A stretch of DNA of 33,467 nucleotides from Acidobacteriota bacterium (GCA_018606725.1 JAGYID010000026.1:1-33467); one strand, 5' to 3'. Shown: positions 9,629-20,769, numbered from the stretch's first letter. Program-made: numbers and translations. The notes: a model not told the origin generated them from the letters alone.

Positions 9629-10237
9629 CTACCCGCCCGCCGCCACCGCGGCCTCCTCGCCTCCCTGCGTCGCCGCCGGGTGCGGCAGGAACTGGCAGGA
9701 GACGGAGAAAGTCACGCCGACGGGGACCGTGGTGATCGGCCCCAGCACGACGTTCTGGAAGTACCGGGACCCGGTCAGGTTGTTGTAGAAGTTCGACACC
9801 GCGTTGTAGGTTGTCGCCTTTCCGACGATGCTGATGTTGAAGTTCGATTCGGTCATGCTGTCGAGCCAGAGGAAATCGGGCAGCTGCTTGCTGACCTCGT
9901 CCAGCAGGTGCACCGGACCGCTCTGGTTGCGCTTGAGTTGCGTGATGATCGAGATCTTCCGCTCCAGGAGCTCCTTCTTCGCCTTGTACTCGTCGCCCTT
10001 CTTGATGATGGCCTGCAGGCGCTCTTTCTCCTTCTCGGCGTCGGCGATCTCGTGCATCAGCCTGTTGTGCTCGCTGGCCAGGCCGTACCAGCGCCAGGCG
10101 ATGAAGGCGATCGCCAGGATCAGGACGCCGGCCATCAGGGCGTTCTGGCCGATCGTGCCGGCGCCCTCGAAGCGCGGGGTCTTGGCGACGCGGGCCTTGC
10201 CCTGCTCGGCGGTGGTGAGGAGGTTGATCCGGATCAT
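9629..10237 (-). CDS. pilN: Type IV pilus assembly protein PilN
   Basis: This 202-residue protein begins MIRINLL, the conserved cytoplasmic segment that docks onto PilM. One membrane helix follows (about 34-50), then a periplasmic coiled coil (about 55-100) and a small alpha/beta domain ending in a Gly/Ala-rich tail. It works with PilO as the inner-membrane ring of the pilus machine. Its start overlaps the pilM stop as ATGA (10234-10237). Confidence 0.93.
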   Translation of the reverse strand: MIRINLLTTAEQGKARVAKTPRFEGAGTIGQNALMAGVLILAIAFIAWRWYGLASEHNRLMHEIADAEKEKERLQAIIKKGDEYKAKKELLERKISIITQLKRNQSGPVHLLDEVSKQLPDFLWLDSMTESNFNISIVGKATTYNAVSNFYNNLTGSRYFQNVVLGPITTVPVGVTFSVSCQFLPHPAATQGGEEAAVAAGG

Positions 10238-11298
10238 CGGTTGTCCCCCGCCCGGCGCGACGCGAGCCCGACGGCGATCGACACGCTGCTGCCGAGCTCC
10301 TCGACGAGCTCCGGCGACAGGCCCCTGCCGACCTGGACCTTGTGGAACGGGTTGAGCGGTTCGACCGGCACGCCGAAGCGCTCGGCGAGGGCCTCGCGCA
10401 GGTGCGGCACGCGCGAGGATCCGCCGGCGATGACCAGCTTCTCGATGTTTTCCCCGGGCGTCGTGTTCTTGAAGAAGTCGATGGTCTTCTGGATTTCGGC
10501 ACCGATGAAGTCATTGACCGACGCGATGATCGGGGTGACATTCTCGATGGGGATACCGTCCACTTCCTCGCCGCGCTTGAGGCTTTCGGCCTGCTCGAAG
10601 CTCAGGTTGAGCTCCTTGCGCACGGCGTCGTTGTAGTGATTGCCGCCCACCGAGATGTCGCGCCAGAAGATCGACGTAGTCCCCTTCAGGATGGCGACGT
10701 TGGTCGTCGACGCGCCGATATTGATCAGCGCCTTGGCCGAGTCGCCCTCGTCGCCGTAGTTCATCTCGTAGCAGTTCTGCAGCGCGAAGACGTCGACATC
10801 GACGAGCTGCGGGTTCTTCCCCGCCTGGCTCACGACCGAGGTGTAGTCGTTGATCTTGTCCTTCTTGGCCGCGACCAGCAGGACATCCATGTTCCCTTCG
10901 TCGCCGGAGGCGCCCTTGAGCACCTGATAAGCGAGATTGACGTCCTCGACGTCGAACGGGATGTACTGCTCGGCCTCCCACGGGATGACCTCGGCGAGCT
11001 CCTCTTCGGAGGTCGCCGGGATGGAGATCTTCTTGATGATGACGCTGTGCCCCGACAGCGCGATGGCGACGTCGGACCCCTTGATCTTGCGCGATGCGAA
11101 GGCCCGCTGGATGGTGTCGACCACCAGCCCCGCGTCCATGATCGCCCCGTCGACGATCGCCTCGGGCGACAGCCGTTCGAGCGCGAGGTTCAGGAGCTGG
11201 TAGCCCTTCCCTTTCCCGAGATCCTTCAGCTCGACGATCTTGATGGCGCTCGAGCCGATGTCGAGCCCAACGAGACTTTTCGCCCTCGAGAAGAACAC
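10234..11298 (-). CDS. pilM: Type IV pilus assembly ATPase-like protein PilM
   Basis: This is a 354-residue actin/FtsA-fold cytoplasmic protein. The phosphate-1 motif VGLDIGSSAIKIVEL is at residues 10-24, a second nucleotide loop includes INIGASTTNVAIL, and the adenosine motif VIAGGSSRVPHL lies near 295-306. It binds the INLL tail of PilN and links the membrane alignment complex to the motor side. It is the first gene of the operon; the AGGGGGCG leader before the ATG at 11298 is an adequate ribosome site. Confidence 0.96.
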   Translation of the reverse strand: MFFSRAKSLVGLDIGSSAIKIVELKDLGKGKGYQLLNLALERLSPEAIVDGAIMDAGLVVDTIQRAFASRKIKGSDVAIALSGHSVIIKKISIPATSEEELAEVIPWEAEQYIPFDVEDVNLAYQVLKGASGDEGNMDVLLVAAKKDKINDYTSVVSQAGKNPQLVDVDVFALQNCYEMNYGDEGDSAKALINIGASTTNVAILKGTTSIFWRDISVGGNHYNDAVRKELNLSFEQAESLKRGEEVDGIPIENVTPIIASVNDFIGAEIQKTIDFFKNTTPGENIEKLVIAGGSSRVPHLREALAERFGVPVEPLNPFHKVQVGRGLSPELVEELGSSVSIAVGLASRRAGDNR

Positions 11299-11372
11299 CG
11301 TCGCCCCCTAGCCGCGCGCCTTGCCGGCCGTAGTGTTTCGTGGCGCCCAGCGGTTCTTTGTCACGAGTTTCC

Positions 11373-11400
11373 AATATATTCCGCGACTGCATTTTTGCAA
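11373..11400 (-). promoter_or_regulatory. Promoter of the pilMNOPQ operon
   Basis: Minus-strand TTGCAA (11395-11400) and TATATT (11373-11378) are 16 bases apart, giving a leader of about 70 bases to pilM. It lies just downstream of an AT-rich island (about 11421-11475) that is unusual in this GC-rich sequence. No sigma-54-type GG-N10-GC element is present. Confidence 0.65.
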
Positions 11401-11555
11401 GGCGCCGGAACGGAAGCGGTATTGTGATTGTGATAATTTTGTATATGCGGTTGTAAGGCTAATAATTTGAGTAACTTACGGAGACGATCTTGGGACCCGC
11501 CGCGCGGACCTCAGGCGATGCGGTGGCGGGTGTCCCTGGCGGGGGGCTCGGCGGG

Positions 11556-11585
11556 TTGATCGCAGCGAGGCGGGTGTGCTAGAGT
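11556..11585 (+). promoter_or_regulatory. Promoter of rpmB
   Basis: TTGATC (11556-11561) and TAGAGT (11580-11585) are separated by 18 bases, with an extended -10 TG dinucleotide at 11577-11578. The leader would be about 50 bases, with GAGGAG (11628-11633) as ribosome site nine bases before the GTG. Confidence 0.6.
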
Positions 11586-11642
11586 CCGCGCTTCCCGTGC
11601 TCGAGGCGGCGGGCTCGCGTCCGCCGCGAGGAGATCACCCCA

Positions 11643-11837
11643 GTGGCCCGTTCGTGTGAAGTCTGCGGCAAGGGGCCGGTTCACGGCCATCAGATCAGTC
11701 ACGCCCACAACGTGTCGTCGCGCGTCTGGTATCCCAACGTGCAGCGCTTCAAGGTCGTCGTCGGCAAGACCCGCCGGCGCATGAAGGTATGCACGCGCTG
11801 CCTGCGCTCCGGCAAGATCGTCAAAGCCGTCTCCTGA
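11643..11837 (+). CDS. rpmB: 50S ribosomal protein L28
   Basis: This 64-residue protein of the large subunit starts at GTG 11643 after a clear GAGGAG site. It shows the typical N-terminal MARSCEVCGKGP with SHAHN, then RRRMKVCTRCLRSGKIVK. The two CxxC pairs mark it as the zinc-binding (C+) form of L28. Its stop is one base away from the stop of the convergent ridA gene, with no terminator between them. Confidence 0.95.
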   Translation: MARSCEVCGKGPVHGHQISHAHNVSSRVWYPNVQRFKVVVGKTRRRMKVCTRCLRSGKIVKAVS

Positions 11838-11838
11838 G

Positions 11839-12222
11839 TCAGCGAAGCGCGGCGATGGCGTCGATCTCCACCCGGGCGCCCTTCGGCAGCGCCGCGACCT
11901 GCACCGTGGCGCGCGCCGGCCGGTTGGTTCCGAAGGCCCGTCCGTAGACCTCGTTCATCGCCTGGAAGTCGGCCAGGTCGGTGAGGTAGACGGTCGTCTT
12001 CACCACCCCGTGCATCCCCGAGCCCGCCGCCTCGAGGACCGCCTTGAGATTCTCCAGGACCCGGGTCACCTCGTCCTGCACCGTTCCCTGCACCAGCGCC
12101 CCCGTCTTCGGATCGATCGGCACCTGCCCCGACAGAAACAGGAAGCCGCCGCTGGCGATCCCCTGCGCGTAAGGACCGATGGCCTGTGGGGCGTCGGGCG
12201 TGGCGATGACCTTTGCGTCCAT
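11839..12222 (-). CDS. ridA: RidA family enamine/imine deaminase
   Basis: This is a 127-residue trimeric YjgF/YER057c-family protein that hydrolyses reactive enamine/imine intermediates of PLP enzymes. Diagnostic parts are AIGPYAQGI near the N-terminus, LSGQVPIDPKTG, TTVYLTDLADFQAMNEVY, the conserved catalytic arginine in PARATVQV, and VEIDAIA at the end. The open frame runs far upstream, but the ATG at 12222 preceded by CGGAGGTC gives the family's exact length. It lies 44 bases downstream of spoT and is probably cotranscribed with it. Confidence 0.95.
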   Translation of the reverse strand: MDAKVIATPDAPQAIGPYAQGIASGGFLFLSGQVPIDPKTGALVQGTVQDEVTRVLENLKAVLEAAGSGMHGVVKTTVYLTDLADFQAMNEVYGRAFGTNRPARATVQVAALPKGARVEIDAIAALR

Positions 12223-12266
12223 GCTCTGACCTCCGAAAGGAGCCTTTCCGAGTCCCGGGCCGGACC

Positions 12267-14414
<2,148 letters not shown>

Positions 14415-14436
14415 CGCCGCTGGCTGTCGCTCGGGA

Positions 14437-14445
14437 AGTCTAGCA
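14437..14445 (-). promoter_or_regulatory. Extended -10 promoter element of spoT-ridA
   Basis: The minus-strand sequence TGCTAGACT has a -10 hexamer TAGACT (14437-14442) preceded by the TGn extension. No good -35 is seen 16-18 bases upstream, as is allowed for extended -10 promoters. The motif nearly repeats that of rpmB. Confidence 0.45.
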
Positions 14446-14556
14446 CAACGTCCCCGCAGCATCCTGCAGCGTGGCGCAGCCGCGATTCGTCGGCGGGGCG
14501 CCCGGGGCGTTCGCGGCGGGCCGGCCGGGTCGACGGCACCGGGGGCCCCGCGGCCC

Positions 14557-15753
14557 TCAGGCTTTCACGAGCTTGGCGCCGAAGCGGTTGTAGATGACGA
14601 CCAGCATCGCCGAGGCGACGAAGATCGACGAGTAGCTGCCGAACACCACCCCGACCAGCAGGCAGAACGACAGCGGGTTCAGCTTGTCGCCGCCGTAGAG
14701 GTACAGGGCGGTCACCGCGATGAACACCGTGAACGAGGTCAGCACGGTCCGGCTCAGGGTCTGGTTGACGGAGGCGTTGACCACGGTCACGAAATCCTGG
14801 TCGCGGTACAGGCGGAGATTCTCACGGATCCGGTCGAAGACGACGATCGTGTCGTTGATCGAATAGCCGAGGATGGTCAGCAGGGCGGCGACCACCGGCA
14901 GCGAGAATTCCTTGCCGGTCAGGGCGATCGCACCGGCGGCGATCAGCACGTCGTGGATCAGGGCGACGATCGAAGTCAGACCCCACACCCACTTGTGGAA
15001 CCTGAACCAGACGTAGATCAGGATGCCGGCGACCGAGCCGAGGATCGCCAGCCCGGTGTCCCGGAGCAGCTCCTTCCCCGCCGTCGGGCCGACGAATTCG
15101 ACGCTCCGCAGGGTGAACCGCCCCAGGGTCGCCTGCGACTGCAGCAGCCTGATCGCCTCGGCCGGCAGGCCCGGGATGGCGCTGAGTTCCGCGAGGTCCT
15201 TGAACAGCCCCCCGTGCTCCGTGCGGTAGGTGGCGATCGTCTTCGCGACCGCCGCAGCGCCCATGCCGCCGCCGGCCGCGGCCTCGGCCGCGGGGGCCGG
15301 CAGCCGCTGCGCCAGCCAACTCTCGAGATCCGCCACGGAGGCCATGTTGAGATCGATCTTTCCCGCCGTGGCGGCGCCCGTCTCCTCCGCATTCTTGAGC
15401 GCCTCCAGGACACGGGCGCTGACGTCGCCCCCCTCCCCCTCCGGCGCGCCGGCGGGCGGTCGCCGCTGCTCGACCCGGATCAGGACCTCGTTGTCGTCCG
15501 CCGCGCCGATCGACTGGATGCTGATGTCGCCCAGCCCGGCCTTTTCCAGGGCGGCGCGCATCGCGTCGACCGGAGGGCGCTCGTTGAATTTGAGCTGCAC
15601 CGCCGTCCCGCCGGCGAAGTCGATGCCGTAGTTGAAGCCGATGAAGATGATGGCGTAAAGGGCCAGAAGGTTCGCCAGCGTGGAAAAGGCGAAGAAAGCC
15701 CATCTGATGCGCCCCATCAGGGGGAAGTTGGCGTGCGTGAAGACCTGCAGCAT
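14557..15753 (-). CDS. secF: Protein translocase subunit SecF with an inserted helix-hairpin-helix-like domain
   Basis: This is a 398-residue RND-fold subunit that, with SecD, uses the proton gradient to pull exported proteins through SecYEG. TM1 (about 17-40) is followed by GIDFAGGTAVQLKF, and the C-terminal half has five more membrane helices with GYSINDTIVVFDRIREN and the LSRTVLTSFTVF segment. Usual SecF proteins are about 300-320 residues. The excess lies in the periplasmic P1 domain, residues about 130-210, with IDLNMASVADLESWL, AKTIATYR, GLFKDLAEL and IPGLPAEAI, a pattern like ComEA/GspK-type helix-hairpin-helix repeats. The frame is continuous. It starts 10 bases after secD. Confidence 0.95.
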   Translation of the reverse strand: MLQVFTHANFPLMGRIRWAFFAFSTLANLLALYAIIFIGFNYGIDFAGGTAVQLKFNERPPVDAMRAALEKAGLGDISIQSIGAADDNEVLIRVEQRRPPAGAPEGEGGDVSARVLEALKNAEETGAATAGKIDLNMASVADLESWLAQRLPAPAAEAAAGGGMGAAAVAKTIATYRTEHGGLFKDLAELSAIPGLPAEAIRLLQSQATLGRFTLRSVEFVGPTAGKELLRDTGLAILGSVAGILIYVWFRFHKWVWGLTSIVALIHDVLIAAGAIALTGKEFSLPVVAALLTILGYSINDTIVVFDRIRENLRLYRDQDFVTVVNASVNQTLSRTVLTSFTVFIAVTALYLYGGDKLNPLSFCLLVGVVFGSYSSIFVASAMLVVIYNRFGAKLVKA

Positions 15754-15763
15754 CGCCTCCGCC

Positions 15764-17359
15764 TCAGATGCTCAGCCGCTCGACCCTCGGATGGAGGGTC
15801 AGCGCGGCGTCGAAGATGGCACGCGACACGAAGACCGCGGTCACCAGGTTGGCCATGATCCCGACGTTGAGGGTCACCGCGAAGCCCCGCACCGGGCCGG
15901 TGCCGTAGGCATACAGGAAGATTCCGGCGATCAGCGTCGTCAAGTTGCTGTCGACGATGGTGCTCAGAGCCTTGTCGAAGCCGGCGTGGATCGCCGCCTT
16001 GACCGTCCGCCCCAGCCGCAGCTCTTCCCGGATGCGCTCGAACACCAGGACGTTGGCGTCCACCGCCATGCCCACCGTCAGGGCGATGCCGGCGATCCCC
16101 GGCAGGGTCAGGGTCGAATGGACGTAGGCCATCGCCGCCAGCAGGATCAGGACGTTGAGACCGAGCGCCAGCACCGCGTTGATGCCGGACAATCGGTAGT
16201 AGACCAGCATGAACAGGATGACGATGATCGACCCGATGACCGAGGCGACGATCCCCTGCCGGATCGAATCGGCGCCCAGTGACGGGCCGACGGTCCGCTC
16301 CTCGAGAATCTCCATGCCGGCCGGCAGGGCGCCGGAGCGCAGCTTGAGGGCGAGATCCTCGGAGCTCTCCATGGTGAAGTTGCCGCCCTCGATGATCCCC
16401 TCGTCCGAAATGACGGCGTTGATGCGCGGCGCCGAGATGATCTTGCGGTCCAGGACGATGGCGAGGAGCTGACCCTGGTTCCTGCGGGTCAGCTCCTGGA
16501 AGCGCTGGCCGGCGTCGGCGGTCAGCAGGAAGCTGACCGCCGGCGCGCCGAAGCGGTCCTGCGAGCGGCGCGAGTTCTTCAGATCATTGCCGGTGATCGG
16601 CGAGGACTTGGTGACCGGCCAGTAGACCCGCATCGTCCTGCCGTCCGTAGTCGTGCGGTCCTGCGGCAGCGCCTCGACGTCCTCAGGCAGCCGCCCCCCG
16701 AACGCCTGATCGAGCGCCTGCGGGCTGTCGGGCGGGTTGAACTGCTCGACGGTCAGCCCGGGCGGCACCTTGACAAGCTTCCACTCCAGGAACGCCGGCG
16801 AGCCGATCAGGTCCTTGACCCGCTCCGGGTCCTCGACGCCCGGGAGCTGTACCAGGATCCGATCGGCGTTCCCCGACATCTGACGCTGGATGGTCGGTTC
16901 GGCGACCCCGAACTTGTCGACGCGGGTCCGGATCGTCTCCAGCGCCTGGCGCACCGCCGAATCGCGGACCGCCTGGGTCTCTGTCGCGCTCAGCTGCAGG
17001 CGCAGCCGCCCCGTCCCGTCGCTGGTGACGCGGTACTGGGCGAACTGCCGGCCGAGCAGGTCGCGCGCCTCCGACAACCGCGCCGGGTCGAGACCTGACA
17101 GGATGATCGTGTCGAGGCCGTCGGCAGCCGCCTGCTGCGGGGCCAGCCCCTTCTCCCCGAGGGCGGCCCGCACCCGCTCGGTGGTCAGGTCGATCTCGGC
17201 CTTGACGGCGTCGTCCGTCTTGACGCGCATGACCATGTGAATGCCGCCCTTGAGGTCGAGACCGAGGTGAATCTTGTCGGCGGGCGGGTAGATGATGAAC
17301 CCGCAGAGCAGGATGAGCCCGAGGATCAGGAGAAGCCGCCAGCGAAGGTCAAACGTCAT
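15764..17359 (-). CDS. secD: Protein translocase subunit SecD
   Basis: This 531-residue inner-membrane protein acts with SecF in the late steps of protein export. TM1 (about 8-25) is followed by the signature HLGLDLKGGIHMVM, a large periplasmic P1 domain (about 50-340) and five C-terminal membrane helices with GIAGIALTVGMAVDANVLVFERIREEL, which includes the conserved acidic residue of the proton path. The length is within the family range. It is preceded by yajC with a 46-base gap and followed by secF, the classic order. Confidence 0.97.
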   Translation of the reverse strand: MTFDLRWRLLLILGLILLCGFIIYPPADKIHLGLDLKGGIHMVMRVKTDDAVKAEIDLTTERVRAALGEKGLAPQQAAADGLDTIILSGLDPARLSEARDLLGRQFAQYRVTSDGTGRLRLQLSATETQAVRDSAVRQALETIRTRVDKFGVAEPTIQRQMSGNADRILVQLPGVEDPERVKDLIGSPAFLEWKLVKVPPGLTVEQFNPPDSPQALDQAFGGRLPEDVEALPQDRTTTDGRTMRVYWPVTKSSPITGNDLKNSRRSQDRFGAPAVSFLLTADAGQRFQELTRRNQGQLLAIVLDRKIISAPRINAVISDEGIIEGGNFTMESSEDLALKLRSGALPAGMEILEERTVGPSLGADSIRQGIVASVIGSIIVILFMLVYYRLSGINAVLALGLNVLILLAAMAYVHSTLTLPGIAGIALTVGMAVDANVLVFERIREELRLGRTVKAAIHAGFDKALSTIVDSNLTTLIAGIFLYAYGTGPVRGFAVTLNVGIMANLVTAVFVSRAIFDAALTLHPRVERLSI

Positions 17360-17405
17360 GGTTCACCGGGATGCCGGCGGGCCCTCGCCCGCGGCGCTCG
17401 ATCCG

Positions 17406-17732
17406 TCAGGACTCGGATGACGAGGAGGTCATCGCCTCGTCCTGCAGCCCGACGATGGCACTGCGCGTCACGTCGATTTTGAGCTTGTCGGCGATCCGCA
17501 GCTGCACGATGCTCCGATCGATCCCGACGACGGTCCCGAGGATGCCACCGGACGTGATCACCTTGTCGCCGTTCTTGAGCCCGTCGAGCATCTTCTGGAC
17601 GGCCTTCTGGCGATTTCTTGCCGGGCGGATCAACAGAAAATAGAAGATGACGAAGATGAGCAGCAGCGGCAGCAGCTGGACGAGCGCGTTGGGCTGCCCC
17701 TGGCCGGGCGAAGGGGACATCATGCCGATCAT
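17406..17732 (-). CDS. yajC: Preprotein translocase accessory subunit YajC
   Basis: This is a 108-residue single-span protein of the SecDF-YajC complex. One membrane helix (about 17-36, LLPLLLIFVIFYFLLIRP) is followed by the family core RNRQKAVQKMLDGLKNGDKVITSGGILG and a short KOW-like beta region, with a Ser-rich tail. I place the start at the ATG at 17732 (MIGMMSPS), behind GGAGGAACG; a longer frame has no ribosome site. It is the first gene of the yajC-secD-secF operon. Confidence 0.94.
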   Translation of the reverse strand: MIGMMSPSPGQGQPNALVQLLPLLLIFVIFYFLLIRPARNRQKAVQKMLDGLKNGDKVITSGGILGTVVGIDRSIVQLRIADKLKIDVTRSAIVGLQDEAMTSSSSES

Positions 17733-17763
17733 CGGGACACGTTCCTCCGCTTGAAAGGCGGAC

Positions 17764-17792
17764 AGATTGCCCGAAGCGCACGGCCTTGTCAA
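17764..17792 (-). promoter_or_regulatory. Promoter of yajC-secD-secF
   Basis: A perfect minus-strand TTGACA (17787-17792) lies 17 bases from a weaker -10, CAATCT (17764-17769). Transcription would begin near 17757, about 25 bases before the ATG. Confidence 0.55.
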
Positions 17793-17845
17793 GGCGGAAG
17801 GGCCGATGGGGCCGGTGGAACTGACGGCGCCGATGGGCGCGGCGG

Positions 17846-17874
17846 TTGCGATTTCCCGACCGGGCGCCTAGACT
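17846..17874 (+). promoter_or_regulatory. Promoter of pgeF-gmhA, placed for a leaderless transcript
   Basis: TTGCGA (17846-17851) and TAGACT (17869-17874) are exactly 17 bases apart. The -10 ends six bases before the ATG at 17881, so the transcript should start at or next to that ATG. Confidence 0.55.
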
Positions 17875-17880
17875 GCGCCC

Positions 17881-18630
<750 letters not shown>

Positions 18631-18648
18631 TCCGCGGCGGAGGATGAA

Positions 18649-19329
18649 GTGGCGAAAGCGGGATTGCGGAAGCGGCGTGCGGGACGGCGCGCGATCCTCA
18701 CCGGCGGCGACAGGCCGGAGGCGGACATCGCCGTTCGATCGGACCCGGCTCAAGCCGGCAGGATCGAGCGTCTCTACCGCGAACATGCGGACGCCGCGCG
18801 GGAATTCTTCACGTCCGGAGCCGGACAGGTCGGCGCCGTGGCCGAGACGTTCATCGACTCGCTGCGCTCCGGCCGGACGCTGTTCTTCTTCGGCAACGGC
18901 GGCAGCGCCGCCGACGCGCAACACCTCGCCGCCGAGTTCGTGAACCGGTTCGCGCGCAATCGCCCCGGCCTGCCGGCGATCGCCCTGACGACCGACAGTT
19001 CGATCCTGACCAGCATCGGCAATGACTTTTCCTTCGACAGGGTCTTCGCGCGCCAGATCGAGGCCCTCGGCCGCGCCGGTGACGTGGCGGTCGGCATCTC
19101 GACTTCGGGCCGTTCACCCAATGTGCTGGCCGGTTTGCGGGCCGCCCGCGAGCGCGGTCTGACGACGGTTGGATTCACGGGCGGCGACGGCGGCACGATG
19201 CGGAGGTTGTGCGACCGGCTCGTCCACGTCCCCTCCCGCATGACCCCGCGCATCCAGGAGGTCCACATCCTGGTCGGGCACATCATCTGCCAGCTGGTGG
19301 ATGACGCCCTGTTCCCCGGGGCCGACTGA
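18649..19329 (+). CDS. gmhA: Phosphoheptose isomerase (SIS domain)
   Basis: This 226-residue protein is predicted to convert sedoheptulose 7-phosphate to D-glycero-D-manno-heptose 7-phosphate for lipopolysaccharide core synthesis. The SIS fold motifs FFFGNGGSAADAQHLAAEF, LTTDSSILTSIGNDF and GISTSGRSPNVL are intact, as is the catalytic histidine in IQEVHILVGHIICQ. GTG 18649 is chosen because GGAGG sits just upstream. This leaves a basic N-terminal extension of about 35 residues before the usual start of the family. A heptose role supports an outer membrane; other SIS sugar isomerases such as DiaA-like proteins are the alternative. Confidence 0.9.
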   Translation: MAKAGLRKRRAGRRAILTGGDRPEADIAVRSDPAQAGRIERLYREHADAAREFFTSGAGQVGAVAETFIDSLRSGRTLFFFGNGGSAADAQHLAAEFVNRFARNRPGLPAIALTTDSSILTSIGNDFSFDRVFARQIEALGRAGDVAVGISTSGRSPNVLAGLRAARERGLTTVGFTGGDGGTMRRLCDRLVHVPSRMTPRIQEVHILVGHIICQLVDDALFPGAD

Positions 19330-19370
19330 ACTCGCGCACCGCCCGCCGGGCCAGCCGCGGGCGCTCCTCG

Positions 19371-20714
19371 CTACTTCAGCAGGGCGATGCTCTCCTGAAT
19401 TTCCTTCGAGTCGGGAGCCTTCGGGTCGAGCTTCAGGTATTCCTGGAACGCCTTGAGGGCACCGGGGAAATCCTGCGTTGCCATCAGGGCGTAGCCGAGC
19501 TGCCGGTGCGACGCCGGATAGGTGGGATCGATTTCGATCGACTTGCGGAAGGCCTGCACCGCTTCCTTCGGCCGGTTCTGGTTCTGCGCCTTGGCCCCGA
19601 TGTTGTAGAAGAGGATGGCGGCGTTCTTCGGATCGACGGCCTTGATCCGCTCGTACATCTCATCGCGCTTGACGGGGTCCTTCTTCTCCTCGTAGATCGC
19701 CGCCATCAGCATCAGGGGGTCCGGCTTGCTGGGGTCGAGGGCGGCCGACTTCTCGAGCGCTGCGATCGCCTTGTCGGGATTGCCGGCCTTGGACTCGGCC
19801 TCGCCGAGCTTGAAGGTGACGTTCGAGGAGTCGGGGGAGAACTGCATCTCCTTCTCATATTCGGCGGCCGCGTCGGCCGCCCTCTCCCCCCGCAGGGCGA
19901 TGTTGCCCAGGTAGAAGTGCGCGCCCTTCATGTCGGGCTTGAGCTCGAGCCCCTTGCGCAGGGCCTGGTCGGCGCCACCATCGTCGTTCATCTCGTAGAG
20001 GCTCTTGCCGAGGTAGTAGTACACCGCCGGGTTGCCGGTCGCATCCTTGACCAGGTAGGACTGGTACAGCTTCACCGCCTCCTCGTACCGGCCGGCGTCG
20101 GTGAGGGCCTTCGCCTGCTCCAGCATCTCCTTGCCGCCCGCGACCGTCCCGGGCGCCGCGGCCCCGGCGGGAGCGCTGCCGGTTCCCGGCGCCGGCACGC
20201 CGGCCGGCGCGCCCCCCGCCACGGAGTCGCCGCGCTTGCGCCGCTCCTCGTCCACGGCGGCGTTGTACTCCGCCTCCTTCGCCATGACGAAGTCGACGAC
20301 GTTCCGGCCGAGGTCGCCGACGAGCGCGAACTTCAAGTCCGGGAAGTTGTCCTGCTTGCTGCTGATCAAGATGTCGCGCTTTTCGACCTGGTTTCCTTCC
20401 GAGTCGACGATCTCGTAGCTGATCTTGACCGCTTTGTAACCGGCCAGCTCGGGGATGATGCGCCACTGACGGACGATCGACACATCGAGCGTCGCGTAGA
20501 GATACGACCCGTCCTTCTTGGTCGGGAGGGGGGCCAGCTTCTTGTTGATATCGACCCCCTCGAAGTGGAGTTTCACTTTCTCGAGCGGCTTGCCGTGGTT
20601 GTCCACGACCTTGCCCTTGATCCGGGTGATGCCCTCGGCGAGCGCCGGCCGCGCCGGCGCGGCGAGAAACAAGGCGACGGCGAGCAACGGCATCACGCGC
20701 GCAATTCGTCTCAT
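19371..20714 (-). CDS. Secreted protein with carboxypeptidase-regulatory-like domain and TPR repeats
   Basis: This 447-residue protein has a signal peptide (residues 1-27, ending ARPALA). A beta-sandwich of the carboxypeptidase-regulatory type follows (about 28-110, beginning ITRIKGKVVDNHGKPLEKVKL), then a coil with a Gly/Ala/Pro linker (about 130-165). At least seven TPR units fill the rest (about 168-447), such as GRYEEAVKLYQSYL and NRPKEAVQAFRKSIEIDP. It is probably periplasmic and scaffolds a complex or binds polysaccharide or peptide; no enzymatic motif is visible. The ATG at 20714 has GGGAGG upstream and gives the correct signal peptide. It stands alone, with its own promoter. Confidence 0.85.
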   Translation of the reverse strand: MRRIARVMPLLAVALFLAAPARPALAEGITRIKGKVVDNHGKPLEKVKLHFEGVDINKKLAPLPTKKDGSYLYATLDVSIVRQWRIIPELAGYKAVKISYEIVDSEGNQVEKRDILISSKQDNFPDLKFALVGDLGRNVVDFVMAKEAEYNAAVDEERRKRGDSVAGGAPAGVPAPGTGSAPAGAAAPGTVAGGKEMLEQAKALTDAGRYEEAVKLYQSYLVKDATGNPAVYYYLGKSLYEMNDDGGADQALRKGLELKPDMKGAHFYLGNIALRGERAADAAAEYEKEMQFSPDSSNVTFKLGEAESKAGNPDKAIAALEKSAALDPSKPDPLMLMAAIYEEKKDPVKRDEMYERIKAVDPKNAAILFYNIGAKAQNQNRPKEAVQAFRKSIEIDPTYPASHRQLGYALMATQDFPGALKAFQEYLKLDPKAPDSKEIQESIALLK

Positions 20715-20769
20715 GGCAGCCTCCCTCGGTGGCGGGTCTCGAGGACCCGGGCGCGATGATCGACACGCG

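Larger units (their letters stand above)
11299..11642. other. Divergent intergenic region between pilM and rpmB
   Basis: This is the only gene-free stretch longer than 300 bases. It holds the pilM promoter (minus, 11373-11400), an AT-rich island around 11421-11475 containing the tandem hexamers ATTGTG ATTGTG (11421-11432), and the rpmB promoter (plus, 11556-11585). I find no convincing gene in it. Confidence 0.7.

Noticed and set aside
8490-10541. Long minus-strand frame that includes pilP
   Set aside because: Only the last 183 codons look like a real protein (signal peptide, DPFR motif). The upstream part is an out-of-frame shadow of pilO, pilN and pilM. The GTG overlapping the pilO stop is the likely start.
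11380-11410. Possible sigma-54 promoter before pilM, as some pilus genes use
   Set aside because: TTGCA is present, but the upstream GG is six bases from GC rather than ten. A normal -35/-10 pair fits better.
15124-15363. SecF insertion as a frameshift or assembly artefact
   Set aside because: The frame is continuous, codon use matches the flanks, and the insert shows a coherent helical pattern.
19341-19362. Inverted repeat GCCCGC / GCGGGC between the convergent gmhA and TPR genes as a terminator
   Set aside because: It is a short six-base stem with a ten-base loop and no T-tract on either strand; expected by chance at this GC content.
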